A stretch of DNA of 64,000 nucleotides from Burkholderia cenocepacia (GCF_014211915.1 NZ_CP060039.1:2666001-2730000); one strand, 5' to 3'. Shown: positions 31,236 to 41,119, counted from the first letter of the stretch. A program made the numbers and translations. The notes: generated by a model from the letters alone, not told the origin.

Positions 31236-32582
31236 TTACGCTTGCGCCGATGCGCTCGCGAGTGCCTCGAAGCTCACTTCCTTGTCCGTCACCTTGGCCT
31301 TGCCCAGCACGAAATCGACGACGTTGCTTTCAACGACGAACGCTTCCATCTCGGCGAGGCGCTGCTGGTTGGAATAATACCAGCGGACCACTTCCTTCGG
31401 GTCTTCGTAGCTCTTCGCGAACTCGTCGACTTCCGCGCGGATCTGTTCCGGCTTCGCTTCGAGGCCGTTCGCCTTCACGAGTTCAGCCAGCACGAGGCCC
31501 AGCTTCACGCGGCGCTCTGCCTGCTCGGCGAACATTTCGGCCGGGATCGGTGCGTCCTTCGCGTTCGGCACGCCGCGCTGCGCCAGATCCTGGCGAGCCA
31601 TTTCGACGAGACGTTGCTGGTCCTGCTCGATCAGCGCCTTCGGCACGTCGAGTTCGGAAATCTTCAGCAGCGCGTCCATCACCTGGTTCTTGACGATCGA
31701 CTGCGTGCGACGCTTCGCTTCGCGCTCGAGGTTTTCCTTGATCTCGGCGCGCATCTTCGTGAGGTCGCCGTCTTCGATGCCGAGCGACTTCGCGAATTCC
31801 GCGTCGATTTCCGGCAGGTGCGGCCACTCGATCTTCTTCATCGTGACCGTGAACTGCGCCGTTTTGCCGGCGACGTCCTTGCCGTGGTAGTCATCCGGGA
31901 ACTTGAGGTCGAACGTACGCTGTTCGCCGACCTTCAGGCCCAGCGCCGCCGTTTCGAATTCCGGCAGCATGCGGCCTTCGCCGAGCACGAACGGGAAATC
32001 TTCGGCCGTGCCGCCCTGGAACGCGACGTCGTCGATCTTGCCGACGAAGTCGACCGTCACGCGGTCGCCGTTCTTCGCTGCGGTGTCCTCGCCGCCGTCG
32101 CCGTGCTCGCCGGCTTCGCCGCGGGCGTGGTAGTGCACGCGCTGCTTGCGCAGGATGTCCAGCGTGCGGTCGATTTCGGCGTCGCCGATCGACGTGGTCG
32201 AGCGCTCGACTTCAGCCGTCGCCAGATCGCCGATCTTCACTTCCGGGTAGACCTCGAACGTCGCGTCGAACGCGTATGCGTCCTCGGCTTGCTCCTGCTT
32301 CGGCTCGAAGCTCGGCTGGCCGGCGACGCGCAGGTTTTCCGCGCGGCTGACCGTGAAGAATTCCTGGCCGATCTTGTCGCTCAGCACTTCGGCTTCGACC
32401 TGACCCGCGTATTGCTGGGCGACCATCTTCAGCGGCACCTTGCCCGGGCGGAAACCCGGCATGCGCACGGTCTTCGCGAGTTTCTGGATGCGGGCATCGA
32501 TTTCCTTCTGCACGGTGTCTTTCGGCAAAGAAATCGTCACACGGCGTTCAAGCTTGCCGAGGTTCTCAACAACGTTAGCCAT
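31236..32582 (-). CDS. tig: Trigger factor, ribosome-bound chaperone
   Basis: 448 aa from ATG 32582 ([13 protein letters not shown]); the upstream frame extension to 32660 is non-coding. The ribosome-docking signature is seen in [16 protein letters not shown] (~residues 40-55). A FKBP-type PPIase domain (~165-250, with [14 protein letters not shown] ... [15 protein letters not shown]) and the long alpha-helical C-terminal chaperone arms follow. It acts on nascent chains leaving the ribosome. First gene of the tig-clpP-clpX-lon cluster. Confidence 0.97.
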   Translation of the reverse strand: MANVVENLGKLERRVTISLPKDTVQKEIDARIQKLAKTVRMPGFRPGKVPLKMVAQQYAGQVEAEVLSDKIGQEFFTVSRAENLRVAGQPSFEPKQEQAEDAYAFDATFEVYPEVKIGDLATAEVERSTTSIGDAEIDRTLDILRKQRVHYHARGEAGEHGDGGEDTAAKNGDRVTVDFVGKIDDVAFQGGTAEDFPFVLGEGRMLPEFETAALGLKVGEQRTFDLKFPDDYHGKDVAGKTAQFTVTMKKIEWPHLPEIDAEFAKSLGIEDGDLTKMRAEIKENLEREAKRRTQSIVKNQVMDALLKISELDVPKALIEQDQQRLVEMARQDLAQRGVPNAKDAPIPAEMFAEQAERRVKLGLVLAELVKANGLEAKPEQIRAEVDEFAKSYEDPKEVVRWYYSNQQRLAEMEAFVVESNVVDFVLGKAKVTDKEVSFEALASASAQA

Positions 32583-32754
32583 GGCTTCAATCGTCCTAAA
32601 ATTATTCGAGCGAATCGGGTTTTCCTTGCCGTGCCTGCCTGCAGCGTGAGGTGCGCACACTCACACGCCGCGCCGGAGCGCCACGCCATCCCTGCACGCG
32701 CCGGGTGGCTAGCGCAAGCGGCTCGGAGCACGGCTTTGGCCGGAAGAATCGACT

Positions 32755-32763
32755 ATTCTAGCA
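32755..32763 (-). promoter_or_regulatory. Extended -10 promoter element for tig
   Basis: Minus strand TGCTAGAAT (TGn plus TAGAAT), 173 nt before the tig start. There is no good -35 at 17 bp, consistent with an extended -10 promoter. The 391-nt tig/glycerate-kinase divergent region contains no credible ORF. Confidence 0.5.
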
Positions 32764-32913
32764 AACAATTTTCCTCGTACCGCCCGATCGGCACGACACG
32801 CATGTGTCCCCGCCCTGCCGACGGCCCGATGCACGGCCATGCACGCGGATCGCGGCTATGCCGAACGGCGTATCCACCCCGGGCCCGCCATCCTGTAAGC
32901 TCCGATAGCGTAT

Positions 32914-32931
32914 GAGCCACCCTTGTGGCTC
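32914..32931. repeat. Perfect 7-bp hairpin in the glycerate-kinase leader
   Basis: GAGCCAC-CCTT-GTGGCTC. It lies 43 nt before the start codon and could be an operator or a leader hairpin. No T-run follows. Confidence 0.5.
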
Positions 32932-32973
32932 GATCACCTATTCTTCACACCAATCACACCTTCCGGAGACACC

Positions 32974-34119
32974 ATGCCGCACCACCCGTCCGCGCCTGTC
33001 GTCGTCATCGCGCCCGATTCGTTCAAAGGCTCGCTTTCCGCCGAGCAGGTCGCGGACGCGATCGCCACCGGCATTCGCCGCGCCCGGCCCGACGCGGTCG
33101 TGCGCTGCTGCCCGATGGCGGACGGCGGCGAAGGCACGCTCGACGCGATGCTGGCGGGCGGCGGCACGCGGCGCACGTTGCGGGTGGCCGGCGCGTCGCT
33201 GGCGGCACGCGATGCGGCGGTCGGCGTGATCGATGCGCGCACCGCGATCGTCGAGACGGCCGAGATCGTCGGGATTACCGACCCGGTCGGCATGAGCGTG
33301 CCGGTCGACGCGCGCAGCACGCGCGGGATGGGCGAGGCGATCCGCGCGCTGCTCGACGACGGCGTGCGCCGCTTCTTCGTCGCGCTCGGCGGCAGCAGCA
33401 CCAACGACGCCGGTGCCGGGCTGCTCGCGGGCCTCGGCCTGCGGTGCTTCGACGCCGACGGCCAGCCGGTCGAGCCGGTGCCGTCACGGCTCGCCGACAT
33501 CGCGCGCATCGACGCGTCGGGGCTCGACCCGCGCCTGAAGGAAACGGAATTCGTCGGCATGTCCGACGTCGACAATCCGCTGACGGGCGCGCATGGCGCG
33601 ACCGCCGTGTTCGGCCCGCAAAAGGGCGTGACGGCCGCACAGGTCGCGCCCCTCGATGCGGCCCTCGCCCGCTTCGCCGACCTGCTCGAAGCCGCACTCG
33701 ACCGCCGCAGCCGCGAGCTGCCGGGCGCAGGCGCCGCGGGCGGCCTCGGTTTCGCGCTGCACATGCTCGGCGCACGCTTCGAGGCCGGTGCCGAAGTGGT
33801 GGCACGCCAGGTCGGGCTCGACGCCGCACTGGCCGGCGCCGACTGGCTGATCACCGGCGAAGGCCGCTCGGACGTGCAGACGCTGCACGGCAAGGCGCCG
33901 TTCATCGCCTGCCGGCACGCGCGGGCCGCCGGCGTACCCGCGTCGCTGCTGTCCGGCGCGATCGACCCGGCCGCGTTGCCGCGCCTGTCCGAGCATTTCT
34001 CCGGCTGCTTTTCGCCGGCTCCCGGGCCGATCACGCTCGACGTCGCGATCCGCGACGCGGCCAACCTGCTCGCGAACGAAGCGGAACAGTTGACACGCCT
34101 GAAGTACGGTGCACACTGA
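32974..34119 (+). CDS. Glycerate kinase (GlxK/GarK family)
   Basis: Phosphorylates D-glycerate, linking glyoxylate/tartronate metabolism to glycolysis. 381 aa from ATG 32974, with CCGGAG 6 nt upstream. Family motifs: VVVIAPDSFKGSLSAEQVADAI at the N-terminus, CCPMADGGEGTLDA (~45), the glycine-rich VALGGSSTNDAGAGLLAGLG (~140) and TGEGRSDVQTLHGKAP (~295). A MarR-type regulator follows 62 nt downstream, but no glyoxylate genes are nearby. Confidence 0.93.
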   Translation: MPHHPSAPVVVIAPDSFKGSLSAEQVADAIATGIRRARPDAVVRCCPMADGGEGTLDAMLAGGGTRRTLRVAGASLAARDAAVGVIDARTAIVETAEIVGITDPVGMSVPVDARSTRGMGEAIRALLDDGVRRFFVALGGSSTNDAGAGLLAGLGLRCFDADGQPVEPVPSRLADIARIDASGLDPRLKETEFVGMSDVDNPLTGAHGATAVFGPQKGVTAAQVAPLDAALARFADLLEAALDRRSRELPGAGAAGGLGFALHMLGARFEAGAEVVARQVGLDAALAGADWLITGEGRSDVQTLHGKAPFIACRHARAAGVPASLLSGAIDPAALPRLSEHFSGCFSPAPGPITLDVAIRDAANLLANEAEQLTRLKYGAH

Positions 34120-34181
34120 CCGTTGACCCGAGCGCGCGATACAGGAACAATCGGGCCCGCCCTTTTTCTTCAGGATTCGAC

Positions 34182-34631
34182 ATGAAAGGCCGTCAAGCCG
34201 GGCTCGATCAGTTTCTGACCTATCGCCTCCATGCGCTCACGAAGCGCTCCGACCGCGGGATCGGCGAGGTGTACCGGCACAAGCTCGACATCTCGCTGCC
34301 CGAGGCGCGCGTGATCGCCGCCGTCGGCGCATTCGGCCCGTTCTCGATCATGGATCTCGCGCGCCATACCAATCTCGACAAAAGCCAGGCCAGCCGCGCA
34401 GCCGAAGCGCTGCTGCGCCAGGGGCTGCTCGAGCGCAGCGCGAGCGACGAAGACGGCCGGATCGTGCTGATCGCGCTGACCACCGACGGCCGCGCGCTGC
34501 ATCGCAAGATCATGCCGATCGTGCGCAAGTGGAACGACGGCTTGCTCGCATGCCTGTCCGACAGCGAACGCCAGACGTTCGAGCGGCTGCTCGACAAGGT
34601 CGTCGCGCACGCGACCGAGCGCGACGACTGA
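34182..34631 (+). CDS. MarR-family transcriptional regulator
   Basis: 149 aa from ATG 34182, with CAGGA upstream. Winged-helix DNA-binding domain: helix-turn-helix around FSIMDLARHTNLDKSQASRA (~52-71) and a wing in ERSASDEDGRIVLIALT. The flanking helices would form the dimer interface. Ligand and targets are unknown; the glycerate kinase gene upstream and the divergent-facing PanE-type gene downstream are candidates only by proximity. Confidence 0.88.
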   Translation: MKGRQAGLDQFLTYRLHALTKRSDRGIGEVYRHKLDISLPEARVIAAVGAFGPFSIMDLARHTNLDKSQASRAAEALLRQGLLERSASDEDGRIVLIALTTDGRALHRKIMPIVRKWNDGLLACLSDSERQTFERLLDKVVAHATERDD

Positions 34632-34819
34632 GCCGCGCGTCGGCCCCGGCATCGCCGGACGGCCGAGTGCCGCGGGCAGCATTGATCCGACGAATCAGAC
34701 GGGTCGCCCGAGTCGCGCCACGCGCGGTCCGGGCGGCCCGTTTTGCATCATGCGGCGGCATCGCGTGACGCACCCATTGTCGCCGTGCCGATGGCTGGTA
34801 TTCAGCAGCCTCGCACGCG

Positions 34820-35818
34820 CTACAACCCGCTGTTCGCCGCGCGCTGACGCAACAATCCAAGCACCGCGTCGCAGTACGGGGTCGGCACGCCAAGCTTGCG
34901 ACCGAGCTCCGGAAACACGCCGAGTATCGGTCCGATCTCGAGCGAGCGCCCCGCTTCGAAATCCTGCAGCATCGATGTCTTGAATGCGCCGAGCTTGCGC
35001 GTGACCGCGATCCGCTCGGGGCCGCTCATCCCCGTAGACAGACCGAGCTTCGCGCCGATCGCAGCCGCCTCCTCCATCATCCGCAGTGCGAGATCCTGTG
35101 TGAACGGATCGTCCAGCAACTGTTCGGCCGTCGAACCGGTCAGCGCGCTCAGCGGGTTCATGTTCATGTTGCCCCACAGCTTCGTCCAGATCTCGGCCCG
35201 GATCGCGGGCGTCGACTCGACGTCGAAACCGCCAGCCGCGAGCGCCGCGGCGAACCGCGCGGTGGCCACGTCGAGCCGCGGATCGGGCGTGCCGACGATC
35301 AGCCGGTTGCCGCGCCCGCGACGCACGACGCCCGGCGCGTCGGTGCTCGACGACAGGTGCACGACGCAGCCGATCGCCTGCGCGGGCGGCAATGCGGCCG
35401 ACACCGCGCCGGCCGGATCGACCGCATCGAGCGGCACGCCGTCGATCGCCCCTTCCAGCCCGTGCGTAAACCACCACGGCAGCCCGTTCATCGCCGCGAC
35501 GATCACCGTATCGGGGCCGACCAGCGGCGCAATACGGGCGGCCAGCGCCGGCAGCGCCTGCGCCTTCAGCGCGATCACCACGTAGTCCTGCACGCCGAGC
35601 GCGGCCGCATCGTCGCTTGCCCGCACCGGCACCGACGAGGTTGCACCCGCCTCGTCGATCACGCGCACGCCGTGCGTATTCAGCGCGTCGAGCGTCGTGC
35701 CGCGTGCGTACGCGCTCACGGTCATGCCGGCTCTCGACAGCGCGGCCGCGAGCAATCCGCCGATCGCGCCGACGCCGACCACCGCCGCGCGCACCGACCC
35801 TGAATTCGTGTCGTTCAT
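34820..35818 (-). CDS. 2-dehydropantoate 2-reductase family (ApbA/PanE-like)
   Basis: 332 aa. Rossmann motif VVGVGAIGGLLAAAL at residues ~12-26, the internal VVIALKAQALP, and the C-terminal catalytic segment EIWTKLWGNMNMNPLSALT with the conserved Lys and Asn. PanE reduces ketopantoate to pantoate in CoA synthesis, but many paralogues of this family act on other 2-oxoacids, so I leave the symbol blank. Convergent with the MarR gene. Confidence 0.85.
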   Translation of the reverse strand: MNDTNSGSVRAAVVGVGAIGGLLAAALSRAGMTVSAYARGTTLDALNTHGVRVIDEAGATSSVPVRASDDAAALGVQDYVVIALKAQALPALAARIAPLVGPDTVIVAAMNGLPWWFTHGLEGAIDGVPLDAVDPAGAVSAALPPAQAIGCVVHLSSSTDAPGVVRRGRGNRLIVGTPDPRLDVATARFAAALAAGGFDVESTPAIRAEIWTKLWGNMNMNPLSALTGSTAEQLLDDPFTQDLALRMMEEAAAIGAKLGLSTGMSGPERIAVTRKLGAFKTSMLQDFEAGRSLEIGPILGVFPELGRKLGVPTPYCDAVLGLLRQRAANSGL

Positions 35819-35931
35819 GATGGCATTCCGTCTCCTGGAAGCTGACGAGCATAACGCTCAATGGTTGCGGACACAACCAATCCGGCAACGCAGTGCGCAT
35901 CGCACCGCATCCGTTCGCGCGTTCGTGGGCC

Positions 35932-37077
35932 TCAGCGCGGCATCCCGCCGGCTTCCATCGCCTCGTCGTCGGTCGCGCCGCCCGTCGCGCCCAGCACGCC
36001 GGCGATCTGGCTCTTGTCGTGCATGCCGAGCTTGCGGTACGCGCAGCGCAGGTAGTGACGCACGGTCGTCGGCGAGATCGCCATCTGCTGCGCGACCTCC
36101 TTGTGCGAACGCCCGGCGCCGTAATAGCGGATCGCCGCGAGTTCGCGCGGGCTCAGCCGGTCGAGCAGCGAGCGCGGCCGCGCCTCGATCTGGAACAGCC
36201 CCGCAACCGGCACGCACTGGATACGCAGCGCGTCGCCGACGAACGGCTGACCCGACTGGCGTCGCAGGTGCGCGACGAGCGGCTCCGGCACACGCGCACC
36301 GGTCCACGACGGCCATTCGGTGCGCAGCACGTCGTCGAAACCGTGATCGGCATGGTGCAGCACCCCGAAGTTGTCGCACAGCGCACGCGCCGCCGGTGCA
36401 GCCGTGTCGGCGCGTTCGCGCGTGAGCTGCGCGGCGCGATTGATCGTCAGCGCGGCGGCCAGATGCGGGATCACGTCCTCGAAACACCGCGCGTCGTCGT
36501 CGCTGAACGGCCGGTTCAGGCCCTGGCGATAGATCGACATGAACGTCGTCAGGCCGAAGCGGCGATCGAGCGTACACACGCACATCAGCTGCGCGAGCCC
36601 GTACTTCACGCACCAGTCGCGAAACCGCGCATCGAGCCCCGGCTCGACGACCGTCAGCCGCACCGCGCGGCCGTGCGCGCCGTGCAACGTGCGGTGCGCG
36701 AGCGGATCGCAATCGCGCACGCGCTTCCAGTCGGTGAAGAATGCATGCGGCAACCGGTACAAAAAGCTGTTGTGCATCACCGGGCCGGTCGGCACATGGG
36801 TTGCGACGCCGGTCCACGCGGCATCGAACGGAATGAGCGCCTGCAGCAGCGAAAAGAACCGGCATTCGAATTCGCCGATGGCGGACTGCGCGGCCACCGC
36901 GTACAGGTCGAGCAGCATCAGCCCGAGTTCGCGCCGCGGCGCGTCGCCGCGCGCGACGCCGTCGAAATCGGCACGCCGGGACGGCCGCGGCGGCCACGCG
37001 AATTCGTCGAGCACGATGGCGGCCGGCACGTCGCGCAGCACGTCGAGATCCTGCCCGATATCCGTCGTGATCCTCAC
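35932..37077 (-). CDS. LuxR-type transcriptional regulator
   Basis: 381 aa from GTG 37077, chosen because GGGAG stands 6 nt upstream and coding character begins there. The C-terminal LuxR helix-turn-helix is clear (~300-365: LSPRELAAIRYYGAGRSHKE ... ISPTTVRHYLRCAYRKLGMH). The N-terminal ~290 residues look like a GAF-like sensory region but match nothing I can name; no phospho-acceptor domain is evident. It is divergent from a porin-MFS-HDAC unit, which is its most likely target. 302 nt separate the two starts, holding no convincing ORF or promoter match. Confidence 0.85.
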   Translation of the reverse strand: MRITTDIGQDLDVLRDVPAAIVLDEFAWPPRPSRRADFDGVARGDAPRRELGLMLLDLYAVAAQSAIGEFECRFFSLLQALIPFDAAWTGVATHVPTGPVMHNSFLYRLPHAFFTDWKRVRDCDPLAHRTLHGAHGRAVRLTVVEPGLDARFRDWCVKYGLAQLMCVCTLDRRFGLTTFMSIYRQGLNRPFSDDDARCFEDVIPHLAAALTINRAAQLTRERADTAAPAARALCDNFGVLHHADHGFDDVLRTEWPSWTGARVPEPLVAHLRRQSGQPFVGDALRIQCVPVAGLFQIEARPRSLLDRLSPRELAAIRYYGAGRSHKEVAQQMAISPTTVRHYLRCAYRKLGMHDKSQIAGVLGATGGATDDEAMEAGGMPR

Positions 37078-37379
37078 TTTCCGCTCCCCTGCCCGGTCGG
37101 GCTGCTGATGTGCGCAACGACACCGGCCGATTATAGCCAGCGGCTTTTTTGGCGGGCGACGGCGCCGGAACGCTCGCCAGCCCCATCCATTTGAACGGTG
37201 CGCCGCACGTTGCTGCTGCGCAGCACGGTGCACGGCGCCATCGCGCGGCGTTCATGCCGGGCACCGCGGGTTTTCCGCACCGTTCATCTGGACGACTGTT
37301 CGACGGTTTTCCCGCTGCGGACACTGCGTCGCGACAACACCAACGACAAACCGACGCAGCACGGTATGGAGAACCCCTC

Positions 37380-38426
37380 GTGACGACACCCCGCTTCATC
37401 CGCACGGCCGCGGCCGCCGCGACGCTGGCCGCATGCGGCGCCGCCGCGCACGCGCAGTCCGCCCTCACGCTGTATGGCGCGCTCGACGCCGGCGTGCAAT
37501 ACCTGACGCACGCCGACGGGCATCGTTCGGCCGTGCGATTGCAGAACTACGGCATCCTGCCTTCACAGGTCGGGATCAAGGGTCACGAGGATCTCGGCGG
37601 CGGCTGGCGCGCGCTGTTCAAGCTCGAACAGGGCCTCAACCTCAACGACGGCACCTCGACCGTGCCCGGCTACGCGTTCTTTCGCGGCGCATACGTCGGC
37701 ATCGCGGGGCCGGTCGGCACCGTCACGCTCGGCCGCCAGTTCAGCGTGCTGTTCGACAAGACGCTGTTCTACGACCCGCTCTGGTACGGGTCGTACAGCG
37801 GCCAGGGCGTGCTCGTGCCGATGAACGCGAACTTCATCGACCGTTCGGTCAAATACCAGTCGCCAACGTTCGCCGGCTTCGACGTCGAGGCGCTCGCCGC
37901 GAGTGCCGGCGTCGCCGGCAATACGCGCGCCGGACGCGTGCTCGAGCTCGGCGGCCAGTACACGAGCAACGGCCTGTCGGTCGGCGTGGTGCTGCACCAG
38001 GCGCACGGCGACGTATCGGCGGCCGACGACGCGTCCGCGCGGCGTCGCGAACTCGGCACGCTCGCCGCGCGCTATGCGTTCGCCACGCTGCCGCTCACCG
38101 TCTACGCAGGCGTCGAGCGCCTCACCGGCGACCTCGACGCGGCGCGCACGATCGTCTGGGGCGGCGCGCGCTACCTGACGTCGAACGGAATCGGCCTGAA
38201 CGCGGGCGTCTACCACACCGATTCGCACACGTCGGCGATCGGCCATCCGACGCTGTTCATCGCGAGCACCACGTATGCACTGTCGAAACGCACCGTCGCC
38301 TACGTGAACCTCGGCTATGCGCGCAACAGCGGCCAGAGTTCGCAGACCGTCTACGAATACGACCCCACGCCGCTCGCCGGCGCGTCGCAGTTCGGCGCGA
38401 TGGTCGGCATGTACCACCTGTTCTGA
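37380..38426 (+). CDS. Gram-negative outer-membrane porin
   Basis: 348 aa from GTG 37380 (TTPRFIRTAAAAATLAACG); GGAG lies 9 nt upstream. The signal peptide is cleaved after AAAHA-Q near residue 27. The mature start QSALTLYGALDAGVQYLTH and the C-terminal phenylalanine (MVGMYHLF) are typical of the Burkholderia 16-strand trimeric porins, and the LGRQFSVLFDKTLFYDPLW loop fits the constriction region. 21 nt before the MFS gene, so probably one operon; a matched outer- and inner-membrane uptake route is implied. Confidence 0.92.
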   Translation: MTTPRFIRTAAAAATLAACGAAAHAQSALTLYGALDAGVQYLTHADGHRSAVRLQNYGILPSQVGIKGHEDLGGGWRALFKLEQGLNLNDGTSTVPGYAFFRGAYVGIAGPVGTVTLGRQFSVLFDKTLFYDPLWYGSYSGQGVLVPMNANFIDRSVKYQSPTFAGFDVEALAASAGVAGNTRAGRVLELGGQYTSNGLSVGVVLHQAHGDVSAADDASARRRELGTLAARYAFATLPLTVYAGVERLTGDLDAARTIVWGGARYLTSNGIGLNAGVYHTDSHTSAIGHPTLFIASTTYALSKRTVAYVNLGYARNSGQSSQTVYEYDPTPLAGASQFGAMVGMYHLF

Positions 38427-38447
38427 TTCCTTCAACGAGACCCCGCC

Positions 38448-39656
38448 ATGAAGACCCTGTCCCCGGATGCCTCACTCTCGCCTGACGGCCGCGCGTCGAC
38501 TTTCGCGCGCTCGACGCTGGTCGCGCTCGTCGTGTTCGCAGCCATCACGCCGCTGTTGCTGCTCGTGGCGCCCGCCGTCGCCGGTCAGCTCGCGACGCAG
38601 CTCGGCTTGTCCGCATCGCAGATCGGCACCTACTTCTTCGTGGAACTCGGCGCGTTCAGCCTCGCGACCGTGCCGTCGTACCTGTGGCTCGGCCGCATCG
38701 ACGCGCGCCGCGTCGCCGCGTTCGCCGTCGCGCTGTTCGGCGCGGGCAACCTGCTGACCGCGCTGTGGATGCCGGGCTTCGCCGCGCTGCTCGCGCTGCG
38801 CGCCGTCACCGCGCTCGGCGGCGGCTCGCTGATGGTGCTCTGCATGACGAGCGCGGCGACGAGCCAGAACAGCGACCGCGTATACGGCCTGTGGGTCGTC
38901 GGCCAGTTGATCGCGGGCGCGATCGGCCTGTTCGTGTTGCCGCACGTGTTCGCCGCGTTCGGACTGCGCGCGCTGTACGTCGCGCTCGCCGGGCTCGCGC
39001 TGCTCGCGGCGCCGCTGTCGCGCGGCTTTCCGTCGTCGCTCGGCACGCGGACGGCATCCCCGCACACCGCGCGCGGCGATGCGTCGCCCACGCCGCGACA
39101 CTTCGTCGTGCTCGCCATCGGCGCGGTGCTGACGTTCTATCTCGCGATCGGCAGCGTGTGGACGTTCGCGAGCCGCGCGGCGGCCGAGGCCGGGCTCGAC
39201 CCGCAGACGACCGGCAACGTGCTCGCGATCGCGAGCGTGATGGGCATCGCCGGCGCGGCGCTCGCGTCGTGCGCGGGCGGCCGGCTCGCCCGGCGCGCGA
39301 TGCTGGCGACCGGTTACGCGCTGCTCGCGGCGTCGCTCGTCGCGCTCGCCGCGATGCGTGACACCGGCGGCTACGGCGCGGCGATCTTCGCGTTCAAGTT
39401 CGCGTGGACCTTCGTGCTGCCGTTCATCCTCGCGACGGTCGCGCAGATCGACACGTCGGGCCGCCTCGTCGCGACGCTCAATTTCGTGATCGGCGCGGGG
39501 CTCGCCGCCGGCCCGCTGCTGGCCGGCCTGATGCTCGACGCCGGCGGCACGATGCGCACGCTGTTTGTGGCCGCGACGGCCGTCGCGATCGTGTCGTTCG
39601 CCGCGCTGCGCCACATCGATCGCCGCGCACGCTCTTCCGTTTCCTCCCAACCGTGA
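38448..39656 (+). CDS. Major facilitator superfamily transporter
   Basis: 402 aa with about 12 hydrophobic helices in two sets of six, split by a short cytoplasmic loop near residue 205 (GTRTASPHTARGDASPTP). The LGRIDARRVAAFAVALFGAG segment corresponds to the MFS loop 2-3 motif. No family-specific substrate signature is recognised. It is sandwiched between porin and HDAC-like genes (21 and 14 nt gaps), so it probably imports, or exports, the compound the amidohydrolase acts on. Confidence 0.88.
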   Translation: MKTLSPDASLSPDGRASTFARSTLVALVVFAAITPLLLLVAPAVAGQLATQLGLSASQIGTYFFVELGAFSLATVPSYLWLGRIDARRVAAFAVALFGAGNLLTALWMPGFAALLALRAVTALGGGSLMVLCMTSAATSQNSDRVYGLWVVGQLIAGAIGLFVLPHVFAAFGLRALYVALAGLALLAAPLSRGFPSSLGTRTASPHTARGDASPTPRHFVVLAIGAVLTFYLAIGSVWTFASRAAAEAGLDPQTTGNVLAIASVMGIAGAALASCAGGRLARRAMLATGYALLAASLVALAAMRDTGGYGAAIFAFKFAWTFVLPFILATVAQIDTSGRLVATLNFVIGAGLAAGPLLAGLMLDAGGTMRTLFVAATAVAIVSFAALRHIDRRARSSVSSQP

Positions 39657-39670
39657 CAGGTCACGCATCC

Positions 39671-40780
39671 ATGAATCGCACTGCCTTCTTCACCGACGAA
39701 CGCACTTTCTGGCATACCGGCGGCACGCACGCGCTGTTCTTCCCAGTCGGAGGCTGGGTCCAGCCGCCGTCGAGCGCGGGCTACGCGGAATCGCCCGATT
39801 CGAAGCGCCGCTTCCTATCGCTCGTGCAGGCGTCGGGCCTGGCCGCGCAGCTCGACCTGCGTGGCGCCGAGCCCGCGACGACGGCCGACCTGCTGCGCAT
39901 TCATCCGGCGCACTATCTCGATGCATTTCGCGCGCTGAGCGACGCCAACGGCGGCGACCTCGGCGATCTCGCGCCATTCGGCAAGGGCAGCTACGAAATC
40001 GCCGCGCTGTCGTCCGGTCTCGCGATCGCGGCGGTCGATGCGGTGGTGAGCGAGCGCGCGGCGAATGCGTTCTCGCTGTCGCGGCCGCCCGGCCATCACT
40101 GCCTGCGCGACCGCCCGATGGGCTTCTGCATGCTCGCGAACATTCCGATCGCGATCGAGGCCGCGCGCGCGAAGCACGGCATCGAGCGCGTCGCGGTGAT
40201 CGACTGGGACGTGCATCACGGCAACGGCACGCAGTCGATCTACTACGACGATCCCGATACGCTGACGATCTCGCTGCACCAGGATCGCTGCTTCCCGCCC
40301 GGCTATAGCGGCGCGGATGATCGCGGCGAAGGCGCGGGCCTCGGCGCGAACCTGAACGTGCCGCTGCTCGCGGGTAGCGGCGACGACGCGTACCGGTATG
40401 CGTTCGAGCGGATCGTGCTGCCGGCGCTCGCGCGTTTCCGCCCCGAACTGATCGTCATCGCGAGCGGCCTCGATGCGAGCGCGGTCGATCCGCTCGCGCG
40501 CATGCAGCTGCATACCGACAGCTACCGGTTCATGACGCGCGCGGTGAAGGAGGCCGCGCAGCGCCATTGCGGCGGGCGGCTCGTGATCGTTCACGAAGGC
40601 GGCTATTCGGAGGCGTACGTACCGTTCTGCGGGCTCGCGATCGTCGAGGAACTGGCCGGCATCCGCACCGCGGTCGCCGATCCGATGCTCGACCTGGCGA
40701 TCGCGCAGCAGCCGGGCCCGCGGTTCGTCGCGTTCCAGCGCGAACTGCTCGACGAACTGGCCGTGTCGTTCGGGTTGTAA
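39671..40780 (+). CDS. Histone-deacetylase-family amidohydrolase (class II type)
   Basis: Zn-dependent deacetylase of 369 aa; bacterial members act on acetylated polyamines or other N-acyl amines. The active site is complete: tandem His in RPPGHHCLRDRP, Zn ligands in VIDWDVHHGNGT, the Asp in ASGLDASAVDPLARM and the transition-state Tyr in HEGGYSEAYVP. The N-terminal FFTDERTFWHTGG is the class II-like cap. It is third in the porin-MFS-HDAC unit next to a divergent LuxR regulator. Substrate is an open question. Confidence 0.9.
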   Translation: MNRTAFFTDERTFWHTGGTHALFFPVGGWVQPPSSAGYAESPDSKRRFLSLVQASGLAAQLDLRGAEPATTADLLRIHPAHYLDAFRALSDANGGDLGDLAPFGKGSYEIAALSSGLAIAAVDAVVSERAANAFSLSRPPGHHCLRDRPMGFCMLANIPIAIEAARAKHGIERVAVIDWDVHHGNGTQSIYYDDPDTLTISLHQDRCFPPGYSGADDRGEGAGLGANLNVPLLAGSGDDAYRYAFERIVLPALARFRPELIVIASGLDASAVDPLARMQLHTDSYRFMTRAVKEAAQRHCGGRLVIVHEGGYSEAYVPFCGLAIVEELAGIRTAVADPMLDLAIAQQPGPRFVAFQRELLDELAVSFGL

Positions 40781-40801
40781 CGCGCGGGAACGGACGTGAC
40801 G

Positions 40802-40821
40802 GGGCCGGCCCGCGCCGGCCC
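40802..40821. repeat. GC-only 8-bp hairpin after the HDAC-like gene
   Basis: GGGCCGGC-CCGC-GCCGGCCC. It is followed by CTTGCGCG, so not a clean terminator, but it may attenuate read-through. Confidence 0.5.
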
Positions 40822-40891
40822 TTGCGCGATCCGTGCGGATGGGGTTTCCTGTGTCTTTACCCCTGTTCCGGCACGAGGCCGCACTCTTCCG

Positions 40892-41119
40892 ATGAAATCG
40901 TCCCCGCGCGACAACGACAACACCAAAACGCGCCGCCAGCCGTCGAAGCTGGCCCTGAACATCGCCGCCGTGACGGTCGGGCTCATCACGTTCGCGATCG
41001 GTGCGGCGTGGGTGATCTATAGCTGGGTCGTCGATCGCGAAGCGCAGTATTTCGCGATTCCGCTGGTGTTTTCGGTACCGGTGATCGTGGCCGTCGCGAT
41101 CCGCAGCTTCTGGGAATAG
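40892..41119 (+). CDS. Small inner-membrane protein of unknown function
   Basis: 75 aa from ATG 40892. A hydrophilic basic N-terminus (SSPRDNDNTKTRRQPSK) is followed by two hydrophobic helices (~22-45 and ~53-70) with a short turn WVVDREAQY. No recognised domain. Codon use is like its neighbours and the gene is bounded by a 13-bp hairpin downstream, which supports it as real. Confidence 0.7.
   Translation: MKSSPRDNDNTKTRRQPSKLALNIAAVTVGLITFAIGAAWVIYSWVVDREAQYFAIPLVFSVPVIVAVAIRSFWE

Noticed and set aside
37078..37379. Extra small gene between the LuxR regulator and the porin
   Set aside because: Open frames here lack a ribosome-binding site with plausible coding character; the region is most likely regulatory.
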